Positions 41,153-49,924 of a stretch of 64,000 bases of DNA are shown piece after piece; position 1 is the stretch's first letter; each line of letters starts with the position of its first letter. The notes under the pieces are model-generated. The model was not told the DNA's origin. It made no database searches and saw only the letters and a list, made by a program, of their open reading frames with translations. The stretch is taken from contig CAZIPN010000002.1 of the NCBI GenBank assembly GCA_964541225.1, positions 67,819 to 131,818 of the forward strand. The letters are read 5' to 3'. This DNA comes from CAZIPN01 sp964541225. Lineage in GTDB: Bacteria > Actinomycetota > Coriobacteriia > Anaerosomatales > JAAXUF01. The translations under genes were made by a program, and so were the position numbers.

Positions 41153-43699
41153 CTATACCTCGCGTGCGACTTCGATGACCTTGTAGCCTTCGATGATGTC
41201 ACCTTGCTTGAGGTCCTGGAATCCTTCGATGCCGATACCGCATTCGTAGCCCTGCTTGACCGACTTCACGTCCTCTTTGAAGCGGCGCAACGAATGGATT
41301 GTTCCGTCGAAGACGATGGTGCCGTCTCGTACGATGCGCACCTTGTCGTCGCGGTTGATCTCGCCGTCTTGGACGTAGCAACCTGCGATGACGCCAGCCT
41401 TGGGGACCCGGAAGAGCTCGCGAATCTCTGCGGTCGCGGTGTCTTCCTCGATGAATTCCGGTGACAGCATGCCGACGCGCGCGGCGTTGATGTCCTCGAT
41501 AGCCTGGTAGATGACGCGGTACAGTCGAACGTCGACGCCGTCTTCCTCGGCAAGTGCCTTGGCCTTGGGCTGAGGACGCACGTTGAAGCCGATGACGATC
41601 GCATCCGACGCATCGGCGAGCGTGATATCGCTTTCCGAAATTGCGCCAACTGCCGAGTGAATGACGTTGATGTGCACTTCGGTCTGATCCATCTTGTCGA
41701 GCGCATCGCGGAGCGCCTCGATGGAGCCTTGGACGTCCGCCTTGACGACGAGGTTGAGGTCCTTGAGTTCACCCTCGCTGATGCGCGCGAAGAGGTCGTC
41801 GAGCGAGACATGGACCTTCTTCTCCTGCGCGAGCAGCCGCTGCTTGAGCGAGCGCTCCTCGGCGAGATTGCGTGCGTCGCGCTCGTCTGCAAAGACGCGG
41901 AACTCGTCACCGGCGCTCGGCACGCTAGACAGACCCTGGATTTCGACCGGATCGGCCGGGCGCGCCTCAGTGACAGCATCGCCTTTCGGACTGACAAGCG
42001 CGCGGACGCGGCCGTACGCGGTACCAGCCACGATCGAGTCACCGACGTGCAGGGTACCGCGCTGCACGAGCACGGTCGTCACGGGACCGCGACCTTTGTC
42101 GAGCTTGGCCTCGATCACGACGCCGCTTGCGGTGGCATCAGGGTTCGCCTTGAGTTCCAGTATGTCGGCCTGCAAGAGAATCATCTCGAGGAGATCGTCG
42201 ATGTGCAGGCGTTTCTTGGCACTCACGTTCACGAAGATGTTGGTACCGCCCCAGTCCTCAGGCACGATCTCGTACTCGGTGAGCATCTGGCGGACCTGCT
42301 CGGGGTTCGCGCCTTCTTTGTCGATCTTGTTGACCGCCACGATGATCGGCACGTCGGCGGCCTTTGCGTGGTGGATGGCCTCGATGGTTTGCGGCATGAC
42401 ACCGTCGTCGGCGGCAACCACTAGCACGACCACATCAGTGGCGTTGGCGCCGCGAGCGCGCATCGCGGTAAACGCCTCGTGGCCCGGGGTGTCGATGAAG
42501 GTGATCTGCTTGCCGTCCTTGACGACAACCGATGCACCGATGTGCTGCGTGATGCCGCCCGCTTCTGTTGCCGCGACACCTGTCTCTCGGATTGCGTCGA
42601 GAAGCGACGTCTTGCCGTGGTCGACATGGCCCATGACCGTGACGACCGGCGGACGGGCTTTGAGGTCCTCGGGCTCGTCGTGGAAGACGAACGCGGCTTC
42701 GGTAGCAACTTCCGGCGAGACAATCCGGACTTCTCGGCCGAGGTCCTCGCCGATAATCTCGATGGTGTCGGTCATCATCGGCTGGTTGACGGTGAGTGGC
42801 GTGCCGAGCAAAAAGAGGCGCTTAATGACGTCGTTTGCAGGCACGCCGAGGGCCTCGGCGAATTCGCCGACCGTCACACCTTCGCTGACACTCACCGCTT
42901 CCCCGCCCACAGGGAGTTCGACATCGGTGGCAGCCTCGTGGTGATGCGCTTCTTCGACTTCGACGCCGACGGGCTTCTTGTGCTTCTTCTTCTTGCGAGT
43001 GCTCTCAGCTGCTGCGGCCACTGCCTGCTTCGCTTCGTCGAGGACCTTCTGCCGCTGAATCTCTTCAGCCTCGACCGCCATCTTGCGGTAGCGGTCCTCT
43101 TCATCCTTGTTGAGCATCTCGGCTTCTTCGGCCTGCAGCCGGTCGCGCTCAGCGGCGATTGCTGCCTCAAGAGAGGCACGCGCGTCGGTGGGCTTCTCGG
43201 CGGCTGTGGCTGGAGCAGCGGTCTTGGCGGCGACCTTGGTCGTCGGCTTGGCGGGGGCCGCTGGCGCCGCCGCCTCGGGCGCGTCTGCGGGCGCTACTGC
43301 GGGAGCCGGAGCTGAAACAGTCGACGCCTCGCGCGCGGCCTCTTGTTCCGCGCGGCGACGCTCGGCCTCCTCGGCACGTGCGCGCTGCTCCTCGTCACGA
43401 CGACGGCGTTCTTCCTCCTCCGCGCGGCGACGTTCATCCTCAGCGGCCTTGCGCTCGGCTTCCTCGGCGGCAAGACGCTCGGCCTCGGCAGCATCGGCTT
43501 TGGCACGCTCCTCAGCAAGCTGGGCTTGGCGCTCGGCGATCTCCGGGCCGAGCTGCTTGCGAATCTTGTCCACATACGCGTCAACCAGCGTTGAGGCGTG
43601 ATTCTTGGCGGGGATCTTCAGCTCGGCAAGGCGGTCAAGGAGTTCCTTGCTCGTCATGCCGAACTCTTTCGCCAACTCGTGGACTCTCATTGCGGGCAT
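41153..43699 (-). CDS. infB: Translation initiation factor IF-2
   Basis: An 848-residue GTPase that brings initiator tRNA to the ribosome. The IF2_N domain (MRVHELAKEFGMTSKELLDRL) is at the start. Then a long Ala/Glu/Arg-rich coiled region (about 60-240) follows, and a second N-terminal domain. The G domain has GHVDHGKTSLLD, DTPGHEAF and NKID, followed by domains II-IV. The long charged linker is normal for actinobacteria. The start may be ATG 43699 or the third codon ATG 43690. It follows ylxR by four bases. Confidence 0.97.
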   Translation of the reverse strand: MPAMRVHELAKEFGMTSKELLDRLAELKIPAKNHASTLVDAYVDKIRKQLGPEIAERQAQLAEERAKADAAEAERLAAEEAERKAAEDERRRAEEEERRRRDEEQRARAEEAERRRAEQEAAREASTVSAPAPAVAPADAPEAAAPAAPAKPTTKVAAKTAAPATAAEKPTDARASLEAAIAAERDRLQAEEAEMLNKDEEDRYRKMAVEAEEIQRQKVLDEAKQAVAAAAESTRKKKKHKKPVGVEVEEAHHHEAATDVELPVGGEAVSVSEGVTVGEFAEALGVPANDVIKRLFLLGTPLTVNQPMMTDTIEIIGEDLGREVRIVSPEVATEAAFVFHDEPEDLKARPPVVTVMGHVDHGKTSLLDAIRETGVAATEAGGITQHIGASVVVKDGKQITFIDTPGHEAFTAMRARGANATDVVVLVVAADDGVMPQTIEAIHHAKAADVPIIVAVNKIDKEGANPEQVRQMLTEYEIVPEDWGGTNIFVNVSAKKRLHIDDLLEMILLQADILELKANPDATASGVVIEAKLDKGRGPVTTVLVQRGTLHVGDSIVAGTAYGRVRALVSPKGDAVTEARPADPVEIQGLSSVPSAGDEFRVFADERDARNLAEERSLKQRLLAQEKKVHVSLDDLFARISEGELKDLNLVVKADVQGSIEALRDALDKMDQTEVHINVIHSAVGAISESDITLADASDAIVIGFNVRPQPKAKALAEEDGVDVRLYRVIYQAIEDINAARVGMLSPEFIEEDTATAEIRELFRVPKAGVIAGCYVQDGEINRDDKVRIVRDGTIVFDGTIHSLRRFKEDVKSVKQGYECGIGIEGFQDLKQGDIIEGYKVIEVAREV

Positions 43700-43703
43700 A
43701 GGT

Positions 43704-44006
43704 TCACCGTCCTGTATTCGAGCTGCTCAGTGCGGCAAGCAGCTCGTCGAAGTCTCGTCGCAACCGGTCGTAGTCATCGTCTAGCAGAGTCACCCTGAGT
43801 GCAGCATCCAGCCGCCGCTTCTGGCGGGCGGCATCGAAGCACTCGGGACGTGCGCACACATACGCCCCGCGCCCGTTGGCTTTGCCCGTCGGGTCAATGA
43901 CAACGTGACCGTCGGGGGTGCGAACCACTCTGACGAAATCGCGCTTGTCGTCGGTGGTGCGACACGCCACACAGGTGCGAATGGGGGTTTTGCGCGCCTT
44001 CATCAC
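43704..44006 (-). CDS. ylxR: YlxR family nucleic-acid-binding protein
   Basis: A 99-100-residue YlxR (DUF448) protein. TCVACRTTDDKRDFVRVV near residue 11 and GRGAYVCARPECF near 46 form the fold's Cys-rich turns; basic residues follow. It overlaps the nusA stop, with GTG 44006 or ATG 44003 as start; AAGGAGG lies upstream within nusA. YlxR proteins bind RNA or DNA and have been linked to RNase P and transcription in some species. Standard location between nusA and infB. Confidence 0.94.
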   Translation of the reverse strand: MMKARKTPIRTCVACRTTDDKRDFVRVVRTPDGHVVIDPTGKANGRGAYVCARPECFDAARQKRRLDAALRVTLLDDDYDRLRRDFDELLAALSSSNTGR

Positions 44007-45166
44007 TCGGCGGCGGCCTCCTTGTCGTGGATCCCACAGTAGAAGCTTCCGGGGCGCGCCTGGTTGCGACAGCGCACTCCGGTAGACGTGACGGCGACGC
44101 AGCGGCCGTCGAATTCCTCAGTTGCAGCGGCGGACGAACCAGCGTGTGAAGTTGCTGGCTGGTAGAGGCCCTGCTCGGCAGCGACCGACGCGCTCTTGAT
44201 GTCGATGCGCCAGCCGGTGAGCTTGGCCGCGAGCCGCGCGTTCTGACCCTCTTTGCCGATGGCAAGCGAGAGCTGATCGTCAGGCACGATGACCGTCGCT
44301 GTGTGGGTTTCCTCGTCGATGAGCGCGCGATCGACCTTGGCTGGCGAAAGCGCCATCGCCACGTAGCTAGCCGGTGTCTCCGACCACGGCACTACATCGA
44401 TGCGCTCGCCGCGAAGCTCGCTCACGATCATGCGCACGCGGCTGCCCTTTGGGCCGACGCACGCCCCGACGGGATCGAGGCCGGACTCTCGGCTCGAGAC
44501 AGCGACTTTGGAGCGCATGCCTGGCTCGCGCGCCACGCTCTTGATCTCGACGATGCCGTCGTAGACCTCAGGCACCTCGATCTCGAAGAGGCGACGGATG
44601 AGTCCGGGGTGCGTGCGCGACACCACGATCGACGGCTCGTTGGAGGTCTTGCGCACGTCGATGATATAGGCCTTGATGCGTTGGTTGTGATCGTAGCGCT
44701 CGTTGCCTGGCTGCTCACTCGGCGGGAGAAGTGCCTCAACGCCTTCGCGCAGCTTGATGAGGGTGTATCGGCTGTCGCTCTGCTGAACGGTGCCGGTCAC
44801 CGACTCGCCGATGCGGTCGGCGTACTCGTCGAAGATGCGCTCGCGTTCGGCCTCTCGAATGATCGAGCCGATCACGTTCTTGGCGTTCTGCGCGGCGATG
44901 CGGCTCACATCCGGTGGCGTGACGTCTCGCTCTTCGTAGCTCTCGGCCTCGCCGGTCTCCTCGTCGATCTCGCCTATGGGCAGCAGCTCGTATACGTAGA
45001 TGCGGCCCGATTCGCGATCGATCGTCACGCGGACGTTGTTCTCGAGATCCAGAATGCGCTGGTAGGTACCCGCAAGCGACTGCTCGAGCTTATCGAGCAT
45101 CTGGTACTCGTCGACGTTTTTCTCGTGCGCCAACTGCCGCAGCGCTTCCATAAGCTCGGAGCTCAT
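44003..45166 (-). CDS. nusA: Transcription factor NusA with C-terminal Cys/His motif
   Basis: A 387-residue NusA: N-terminal RNA-polymerase-binding domain (1-115), S1 (about 118-185), KH1 and KH2 (about 190-330, with VGACVGPKGSRVRMIVSEL and LAIGKEGQNARLAAKLTGW). Beyond the usual core, residues 355-381 hold C356, C366, C377 and H380 in a GRCVAVTSTGVRC / YCGIH pattern like small zinc-binding modules seen in actinobacteria. NusA controls pausing, termination and antitermination. It overlaps rimP by four bases (ATGA). Confidence 0.96.
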   Translation of the reverse strand: MSSELMEALRQLAHEKNVDEYQMLDKLEQSLAGTYQRILDLENNVRVTIDRESGRIYVYELLPIGEIDEETGEAESYEERDVTPPDVSRIAAQNAKNVIGSIIREAERERIFDEYADRIGESVTGTVQQSDSRYTLIKLREGVEALLPPSEQPGNERYDHNQRIKAYIIDVRKTSNEPSIVVSRTHPGLIRRLFEIEVPEVYDGIVEIKSVAREPGMRSKVAVSSRESGLDPVGACVGPKGSRVRMIVSELRGERIDVVPWSETPASYVAMALSPAKVDRALIDEETHTATVIVPDDQLSLAIGKEGQNARLAAKLTGWRIDIKSASVAAEQGLYQPATSHAGSSAAATEEFDGRCVAVTSTGVRCRNQARPGSFYCGIHDKEAAAE

Positions 45167-45651
45167 GCCGACTGCTCCTTTCGTCTGCCAAAATCGACGA
45201 CGCCTTTGAGGCGCGCCTTTGAGATGGTGTCGTATGCAATTGCAACGCGTCTTCCATCAGCCGTGAGAATGACGTCGTCGCCTTCCATGCCGAGCAGCTC
45301 GCCCGTCCATGACGTGCGTTTCTCGTAGCCTTTGGCCTTGATGGTGACCGTCTGGCCGATGAAGCGTGTGAAATCCCCGCGCTTTGTGAGTGGACGATCG
45401 ATGCCAGGCGAGCTGACCTCAAGCGTGTAGGGATGCGAGAACGGCTCGGCCTCATCGATGATCGCCGAGACCCACGCATTCGCCGAGGCGATTGCGTCGA
45501 TGTCGATCCCCTGATCGGAGTCGAGCAGCACTCGGAGGACAGGCATGCCTCGACCACCAACCTGCTCAATGGCGACCAGCTCAAGTCCGCGAGCCGCGGC
45601 CTCAGGTTCGAGCGCCTCGGTCAACCGATCTATGAGCTCCGTCTTCTGCAT
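45163..45651 (-). CDS. rimP: Ribosome maturation factor RimP
   Basis: A 162-residue protein needed for 30S assembly. It shows the two RimP domains: ALEPEAAARGLELVAIEQVGGRG...LRVLLDSD and YTLEVSSPGIDRPLTKRGDF, followed by the SH3-like C-terminal part. I chose ATG 45651 because a perfect AAAGGAGG lies eight bases before it; GTG 45660 is inside that site. It is the first gene of the nusA-infB operon and has its own promoter and leader hairpin. Confidence 0.95.
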   Translation of the reverse strand: MQKTELIDRLTEALEPEAAARGLELVAIEQVGGRGMPVLRVLLDSDQGIDIDAIASANAWVSAIIDEAEPFSHPYTLEVSSPGIDRPLTKRGDFTRFIGQTVTIKAKGYEKRTSWTGELLGMEGDDVILTADGRRVAIAYDTISKARLKGVVDFGRRKEQSA

Positions 45652-45682
45652 GCCTGACACCTCCTTTCTCTACAGAACAAAA

Positions 45683-45704
45683 GAAGCGAGCGTAAGCCCA
45701 CTTC
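45683..45704 (-). terminator. Attenuator-like hairpin in the rimP leader
   Basis: A 9-bp stem with two wobble pairs (GAAGTGGGC / GCTCGCTTC, minus strand) and a TTAC loop is followed directly by TTTTGTTCTG. It lies between the predicted rimP transcription start (about 45730) and the ribosome site, so it can act as a premature terminator controlling rimP-nusA-infB. Confidence 0.55.
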
Positions 45705-45736
45705 TCGCGAGATGGCATGTTTCCCGTTCAGGGGCG

Positions 45737-45764
45737 ATTCTAGCACACCCGCCGAGGGGCACAA
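45737..45764 (-). promoter_or_regulatory. Predicted promoter of the rimP-nusA-infB operon
   Basis: On the minus strand TTGTGC (45759-45764), 16 bases and TGC-TAGAAT (-10 at 45737-45742, with extended TGn) form a sigma70-type promoter. It would start RNA about 80 bases before rimP. Confidence 0.6.
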
Positions 45765-45882
45765 GGCGCCCTCAGACCGCCTAGCGCCGGCTGAGCGGGC
45801 GGGTCTGGCGCAGGCGCCACCGCGTGGTCGTTTTGGGTATGTGCACCCTTGTAGAAGGATGCACAGGCGAAGGGATCGCGCC

Positions 45883-46695
45883 GTGTCTGCCGGAGCGACA
45901 AGAACGAAGGTCACGGTACTTGTGGCGGTGGCAGGGCTTGCGGCGGCGCTGGTGCTGACCCGCGGGTCGATCACGGGCGATCTCGCGCGGCACATTGGAA
46001 GCTACGCTCTGGTCGGCTTTCCGATCCTCACGACAGCGTGGTGCTGGTGGTGCGCCGCCGAGATGCCCACCGCGTCGATGCGGTGGCAGTGGGTGTTCTT
46101 CGGCGTGGCGGCCCTTGCTTTTGGTACCGGACAGTTTCTCGAAGAGTTCCTAGGTCAGATCAACACGGGTGGTGTGACGTTCCCTGACACTCTTTACCTC
46201 GTGGCGATCGCGACATTTGGAGCAGGGATGTGGAAGGCGCTCGATTCGTTCAAGGGATTTCTCAACCTGCGCAGACCCATGCTCCTCAGCGCCTCGGCAG
46301 CAGGAGTCGTCACGGTCGTGGGCGTTGTCGCAGTCTGGGGCTTGTTCGCCGAGATGCAGGATGCACTCGTGTACAAGGTTCTTCTGGCCGTCTATCCAGT
46401 TGGGCTGCTGTGGCTGATGGCCATGCCGGCACTTGCTCTGGCACTCACGGTCTCGCAGATGGGTAGCGGCGTACTTGCACGTCCATGGTGGGCTGTGTTC
46501 GCAGGCGTGGCGCTGCTAACGTGTTCCAACGTGATTCTGATCGTGGTCACCGCGCAAGGCACACAGATCTCGAACGCCGGTCCGATGGAGATGGGATGGT
46601 GGCTGGGCCTGAGCCTGATCTCGCTGGGCGCGGCCATGCAAATTGACATTCAACGGCCGACAGGGTCCGCTTCGGTGCAAGGAGACCCGAGATGA
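45883..46695 (+). CDS. Hypothetical seven-helix membrane protein
   Basis: A 270-residue membrane protein from a GTG at 45883 (GAAGGG upstream). About seven to eight hydrophobic helices: VLVAVAGLAAALVLT, YALVGFPILTTAWCWWCA, WVFFGVAALAFGTGQFLEE, and others. The pattern FFGVAALAFGTGQFLEEFLG with PDTLYLVAIATFGAGMWK resembles membrane-sensor N-terminal domains found in some diguanylate cyclases and kinases, but here there is no output domain. It overlaps a 75-residue gene by four bases (ATGA), so the two may work as a pair. Divergent from rimP. Confidence 0.7.
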   Translation: MSAGATRTKVTVLVAVAGLAAALVLTRGSITGDLARHIGSYALVGFPILTTAWCWWCAAEMPTASMRWQWVFFGVAALAFGTGQFLEEFLGQINTGGVTFPDTLYLVAIATFGAGMWKALDSFKGFLNLRRPMLLSASAAGVVTVVGVVAVWGLFAEMQDALVYKVLLAVYPVGLLWLMAMPALALALTVSQMGSGVLARPWWAVFAGVALLTCSNVILIVVTAQGTQISNAGPMEMGWWLGLSLISLGAAMQIDIQRPTGSASVQGDPR

Positions 46696-46919
46696 CGAAC
46701 TTGTCAGAGGCCACAGTTGACGTACTGAGCGGAATCGTCGGCGCCGTTCCCGCGAGGATGTGTCTGACCGCTGCCAGTATTGATGCAGGCAAGAGCCATG
46801 ATGCACTTCTTTCCGACGACTTCGATGTGGTCGCGCAGAGAATCCGCAAGGATATGGGCAGGTTCGCGTCGCCGGACGTGATCGAGCACGCGCTGGATGA
46901 CATCCGATCGAAGCTTTGA
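46692..46919 (+). CDS. Small hypothetical cytoplasmic protein
   Basis: A 75-residue protein translationally coupled to the membrane protein upstream (ATGA overlap, with GGAGACCC before the start). Sequence is mainly helical and acidic (TVDVLSGIVGAVPARMCL, DFDVVAQRIRKDMGRF, IEHALDDIRSKL). One cysteine, no signal peptide. I do not recognise a family. It may be the cytoplasmic partner of the membrane protein; this rests on gene overlap only. Confidence 0.6.
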   Translation: MTNLSEATVDVLSGIVGAVPARMCLTAASIDAGKSHDALLSDDFDVVAQRIRKDMGRFASPDVIEHALDDIRSKL

Positions 46920-46945
46920 AGCGTCCGTTCGGGGGTCAGTACAGC

Positions 46946-48673
46946 CTAGTGCGCGAAACGGGTGCGCTCCTGCTCGATGAGGGCCGCAATGTGTGAAACC
47001 GCTTCGGCAACGGCGATTGTGGCTCGCTCCCCCGTTGCTCGATCTTTGAGTTCGACGACGCCCTCGGCAAGACCTTTCTTGCCGACGACTACCTGATACG
47101 GCCAGCCGATCAGATCGGCGTCGTTGAACTTCACGCCAGGCCGCTCGTCACGATCGTCGATGACGACTTCGACTCCGGCGGTACCCAGGTCGCTCCAAAT
47201 CCGCTCGGCGACCTCGGCGACTTCACCTTCGGTGGCTAGCGGGAGTACGGCCACTTCAAGCGGGGCGACGCCAACCGGCCAGACGATCCCGCCCTCGTCG
47301 TTGTGCTGCTCGATAACTGCCGCGAGCGTGCGACTTACGCCGATGCCGTAGCAGCCCATGATGAAAGGCCGCTCGTCGCCGTTTTCGTCAGAGAAGGTAG
47401 CGCCCATCGACACGGAGTACTTGGTGCCAAGCTGGAACACCTGACTGACCTCAATACCGCGCGCGGACTGAAGCATCTCGTCGCAGTCGGGGCACTTGTC
47501 GCCGGCGCGCGCGAGTACGAGGTCGGCCCACTGGTTGACCTGGAAATCGCGGCCCGGCTGAGCGTAGATGAGGTGATAGTCGTCGACGTTGGCGCCGACA
47601 CCCCACGCGACGTCGTCCTTGAGCGAGAGATCGGCGATGACCTTGGTGCCTTCGGGGACCGCAACCGGTCCGAGCGAACCCTTCGGGATGCCGAACTCCT
47701 TGAAGTCGTCCTCGTCGAGCAGCTCGATTCCCGGCACGACCCAGCCCGCTTTGATCGGGTTGAGTTCACGATCGCCCGGCACGAGCAAGAAGACGAGGCC
47801 GCCTTCTGGTGTCTTGCCTGCCATCGTCTTGACCGTGTCGTGCTCCGAGATACCGAGGAAGGTGGCCAGCTCAGCAATCGTGCGGATGCCCGGCGTGTGC
47901 ACGCGCTCGATCGCGCGCGGCTCTGTGATGCTCGGCATGCGAGGGATGACGGCAGCTGCCGCCTCCACATCAGCGGCCCACCCGCAGTCGCAGTAGACGA
48001 TCTCCGCCTCGCCGTTCTCGGCAAGAGCCATGAATTCTGTGGTGACCTTGCCGCCGATCTGGCCTGAGTCCGCTTCGACTTCGCGGTAGTCCAGGCCGCA
48101 GCGTTCGCAGATTCGGCCGTACGCGTGGCTCATCTGCGCGTAGTGATCTTCAAGCGATTCCTGGGACGCGTGGAAGCTGTACGCGTCCTTCATGATGAAC
48201 TCGCGGCCGCGCAACAGCCCGAAGCGCGGGCGCACTTCGTCACGGAACTTCTCCTGTATCTGGTAGAGCGAGAGTGGCAGCTCACGGTAGCTGCGAACCT
48301 CGTTTCGCACCAGCGAGGTGATGATCTCTTCGTGAGTGGGGCCGAGGCAGAACTCACGACCGTGGCGGTCCTCGAAACGAGCTAGCTCGGGACCGTAGAC
48401 ATCCCAACGTCCGGACTCGTACCACAGCTCGGCGGGCTGGACGACCGGCATGATCATCTCCTGGCTGCCGATCGCATCCATCTCCTCGCGCACAATCTGC
48501 TCGACCTTGAAGAGGCTGCGCCACCCGAGCGGCAGGAAGCTGTAGATGCCCGCGGCGTTCTTGCGGATCATGCCGGCCCGAAGAAGCAGCCGATGGCTTG
48601 CGATCTCGGCATCGGTCGGATCTTCCTTGAGCGTCGGGGCGTACAGCGAACTCATGCGCAGAGCCGTGACCAT
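46946..48673 (-). CDS. proS: Prolyl-tRNA synthetase (bacterial type)
   Basis: A 575-residue class II synthetase. Motif 2 and 3 regions are seen in FRDEVRPRFGLLRGREFIMKD and GCYGIGVSRTLAA, and a C-terminal anticodon-binding domain starts near VGVAPLEVAVLPL. An insertion of about 180 residues (about 225-400) is the YbaK-like editing domain that removes mischarged alanine. I used ATG 48673 (MVTALRMSSLYAPT), preceded by AGAGG. It follows ispG on the same strand. Confidence 0.96.
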   Translation of the reverse strand: MVTALRMSSLYAPTLKEDPTDAEIASHRLLLRAGMIRKNAAGIYSFLPLGWRSLFKVEQIVREEMDAIGSQEMIMPVVQPAELWYESGRWDVYGPELARFEDRHGREFCLGPTHEEIITSLVRNEVRSYRELPLSLYQIQEKFRDEVRPRFGLLRGREFIMKDAYSFHASQESLEDHYAQMSHAYGRICERCGLDYREVEADSGQIGGKVTTEFMALAENGEAEIVYCDCGWAADVEAAAAVIPRMPSITEPRAIERVHTPGIRTIAELATFLGISEHDTVKTMAGKTPEGGLVFLLVPGDRELNPIKAGWVVPGIELLDEDDFKEFGIPKGSLGPVAVPEGTKVIADLSLKDDVAWGVGANVDDYHLIYAQPGRDFQVNQWADLVLARAGDKCPDCDEMLQSARGIEVSQVFQLGTKYSVSMGATFSDENGDERPFIMGCYGIGVSRTLAAVIEQHNDEGGIVWPVGVAPLEVAVLPLATEGEVAEVAERIWSDLGTAGVEVVIDDRDERPGVKFNDADLIGWPYQVVVGKKGLAEGVVELKDRATGERATIAVAEAVSHIAALIEQERTRFAH

Positions 48674-48743
48674 GGGCGTGCCTCTTCTGAATTGGGAGCC
48701 TACCGCCGAAGGATAGCAGTCCGCCGCGGTGTGCGGGCCGCGT

Positions 48744-49805
48744 CTAGTCTCGCTCCCTCTCAAGCCGGCCTACATAATCGAACAGAGCGTCGACCGCGTC
48801 GGCGGCTGCAACCTTGCAGACGACCTCTCCACGCGCAAACAGCAGGCCCACATCCTTGCCAAACGCGATCCCGATGTCGGCTTCGCGCGCCTCGCCGGGG
48901 CCGTTGACCTCGCAACCCATGACGGCGACCTTGATGGGCGCCCGGTAGGCGCGCAGGCGCTCGGCGACCTCCTCGGCGATTGGGATGAGATCGACCTGAC
49001 AGCGGCCGCACGTCGGACAGCTCACGAGTTCGGGTGCGTGGCGCCGGATGTCGAGCGCGGCAAGGAGTTCCCAGCCGACGAGCACTTCCTCGACGGGATC
49101 GGCGGTGAGTGAGACCCGCAGCGTGTCGCCGATGCCCTCGGCAAGCAAGATGCCGAGCCCCGCTGCCGACTTCACGGTGCCGGCGAGCATCGTGCCCGCT
49201 TCCGTCACGCCGATGTGGAGCGGGTAGGCGATCTCGGCGGAGAGGCGCCGATACGCCGCGACTGTCTCGTTCACGCTGCTGGCTTTGGCAGAGACAACGA
49301 TGTCGGAGAAACCGCGCGATTCGAAGTGCTCACAGAACGCGACGGCGCTGGCGGCGAGTTTGTCGGCAAGTGGCCAGTCGCGCTCGGCGAATTCCTCGGC
49401 AAGCGAGCCGGCGTTCACGCCGATGCGGATGGGGATTCCTGCCTCCCCTGCCGCCTGGATCACGGCGTCGACGCGCCCCAGATCGCCGATGTTACCAGGG
49501 TTAATGCGCAGCTTGGCTGCGCCGAGGCGCGCCGCTTCGATGGCGATCGTGTGGTCGAAGTGGACGTCGGCGACGACGGGGAGTGGCGAAGCGGCTACGA
49601 CCTCGCCAAAGGCGGGAAGCACGTCGCGCGCACGGATGGCAACTCTGACGATGTCGCAGTCAGCTTCCTTGAGGCGCACTATCTGCGAAAGCGTGGCGAC
49701 GACGTCACGTGTGTCGGTGTTGGTCATCGATTGGATGCTGATGGGCGCATCCCCGCCGATGACGACGTCGCCAACCGTGACGCTCGAGGAGTTGCGTCGC
49801 TGCAC
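48744..49805 (-). CDS. ispG: 4-hydroxy-3-methylbut-2-enyl diphosphate synthase
   Basis: A 353-residue [4Fe-4S] enzyme of the MEP isoprenoid pathway. SIQSMTNTDTRDV is at the N terminus of the TIM barrel, INPGNIGD mid-way, and the cluster cysteines are in SCPTCGRCQVDL and CEVNGPGEA near the C terminus. The start is GTG 49805. It sits beside rseP and downstream of dxr, two genes of which one is the same pathway. The electron donor could be ferredoxin or flavodoxin of the type encoded in the redox island, an inference. Confidence 0.96.
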   Translation of the reverse strand: MQRRNSSSVTVGDVVIGGDAPISIQSMTNTDTRDVVATLSQIVRLKEADCDIVRVAIRARDVLPAFGEVVAASPLPVVADVHFDHTIAIEAARLGAAKLRINPGNIGDLGRVDAVIQAAGEAGIPIRIGVNAGSLAEEFAERDWPLADKLAASAVAFCEHFESRGFSDIVVSAKASSVNETVAAYRRLSAEIAYPLHIGVTEAGTMLAGTVKSAAGLGILLAEGIGDTLRVSLTADPVEEVLVGWELLAALDIRRHAPELVSCPTCGRCQVDLIPIAEEVAERLRAYRAPIKVAVMGCEVNGPGEAREADIGIAFGKDVGLLFARGEVVCKVAAADAVDALFDYVGRLERERD

Positions 49806-49924
49806 CTGACGACCTCCGTGACGTGACTGACCTGACCTGCGCTTCGAACGATTCTGGCAGTGTCATCGACGCGCGATGGGACTGTTTCGCCGTGCGCACA
49901 CGCAGGGTGTGGCGGGCGTTCGTC

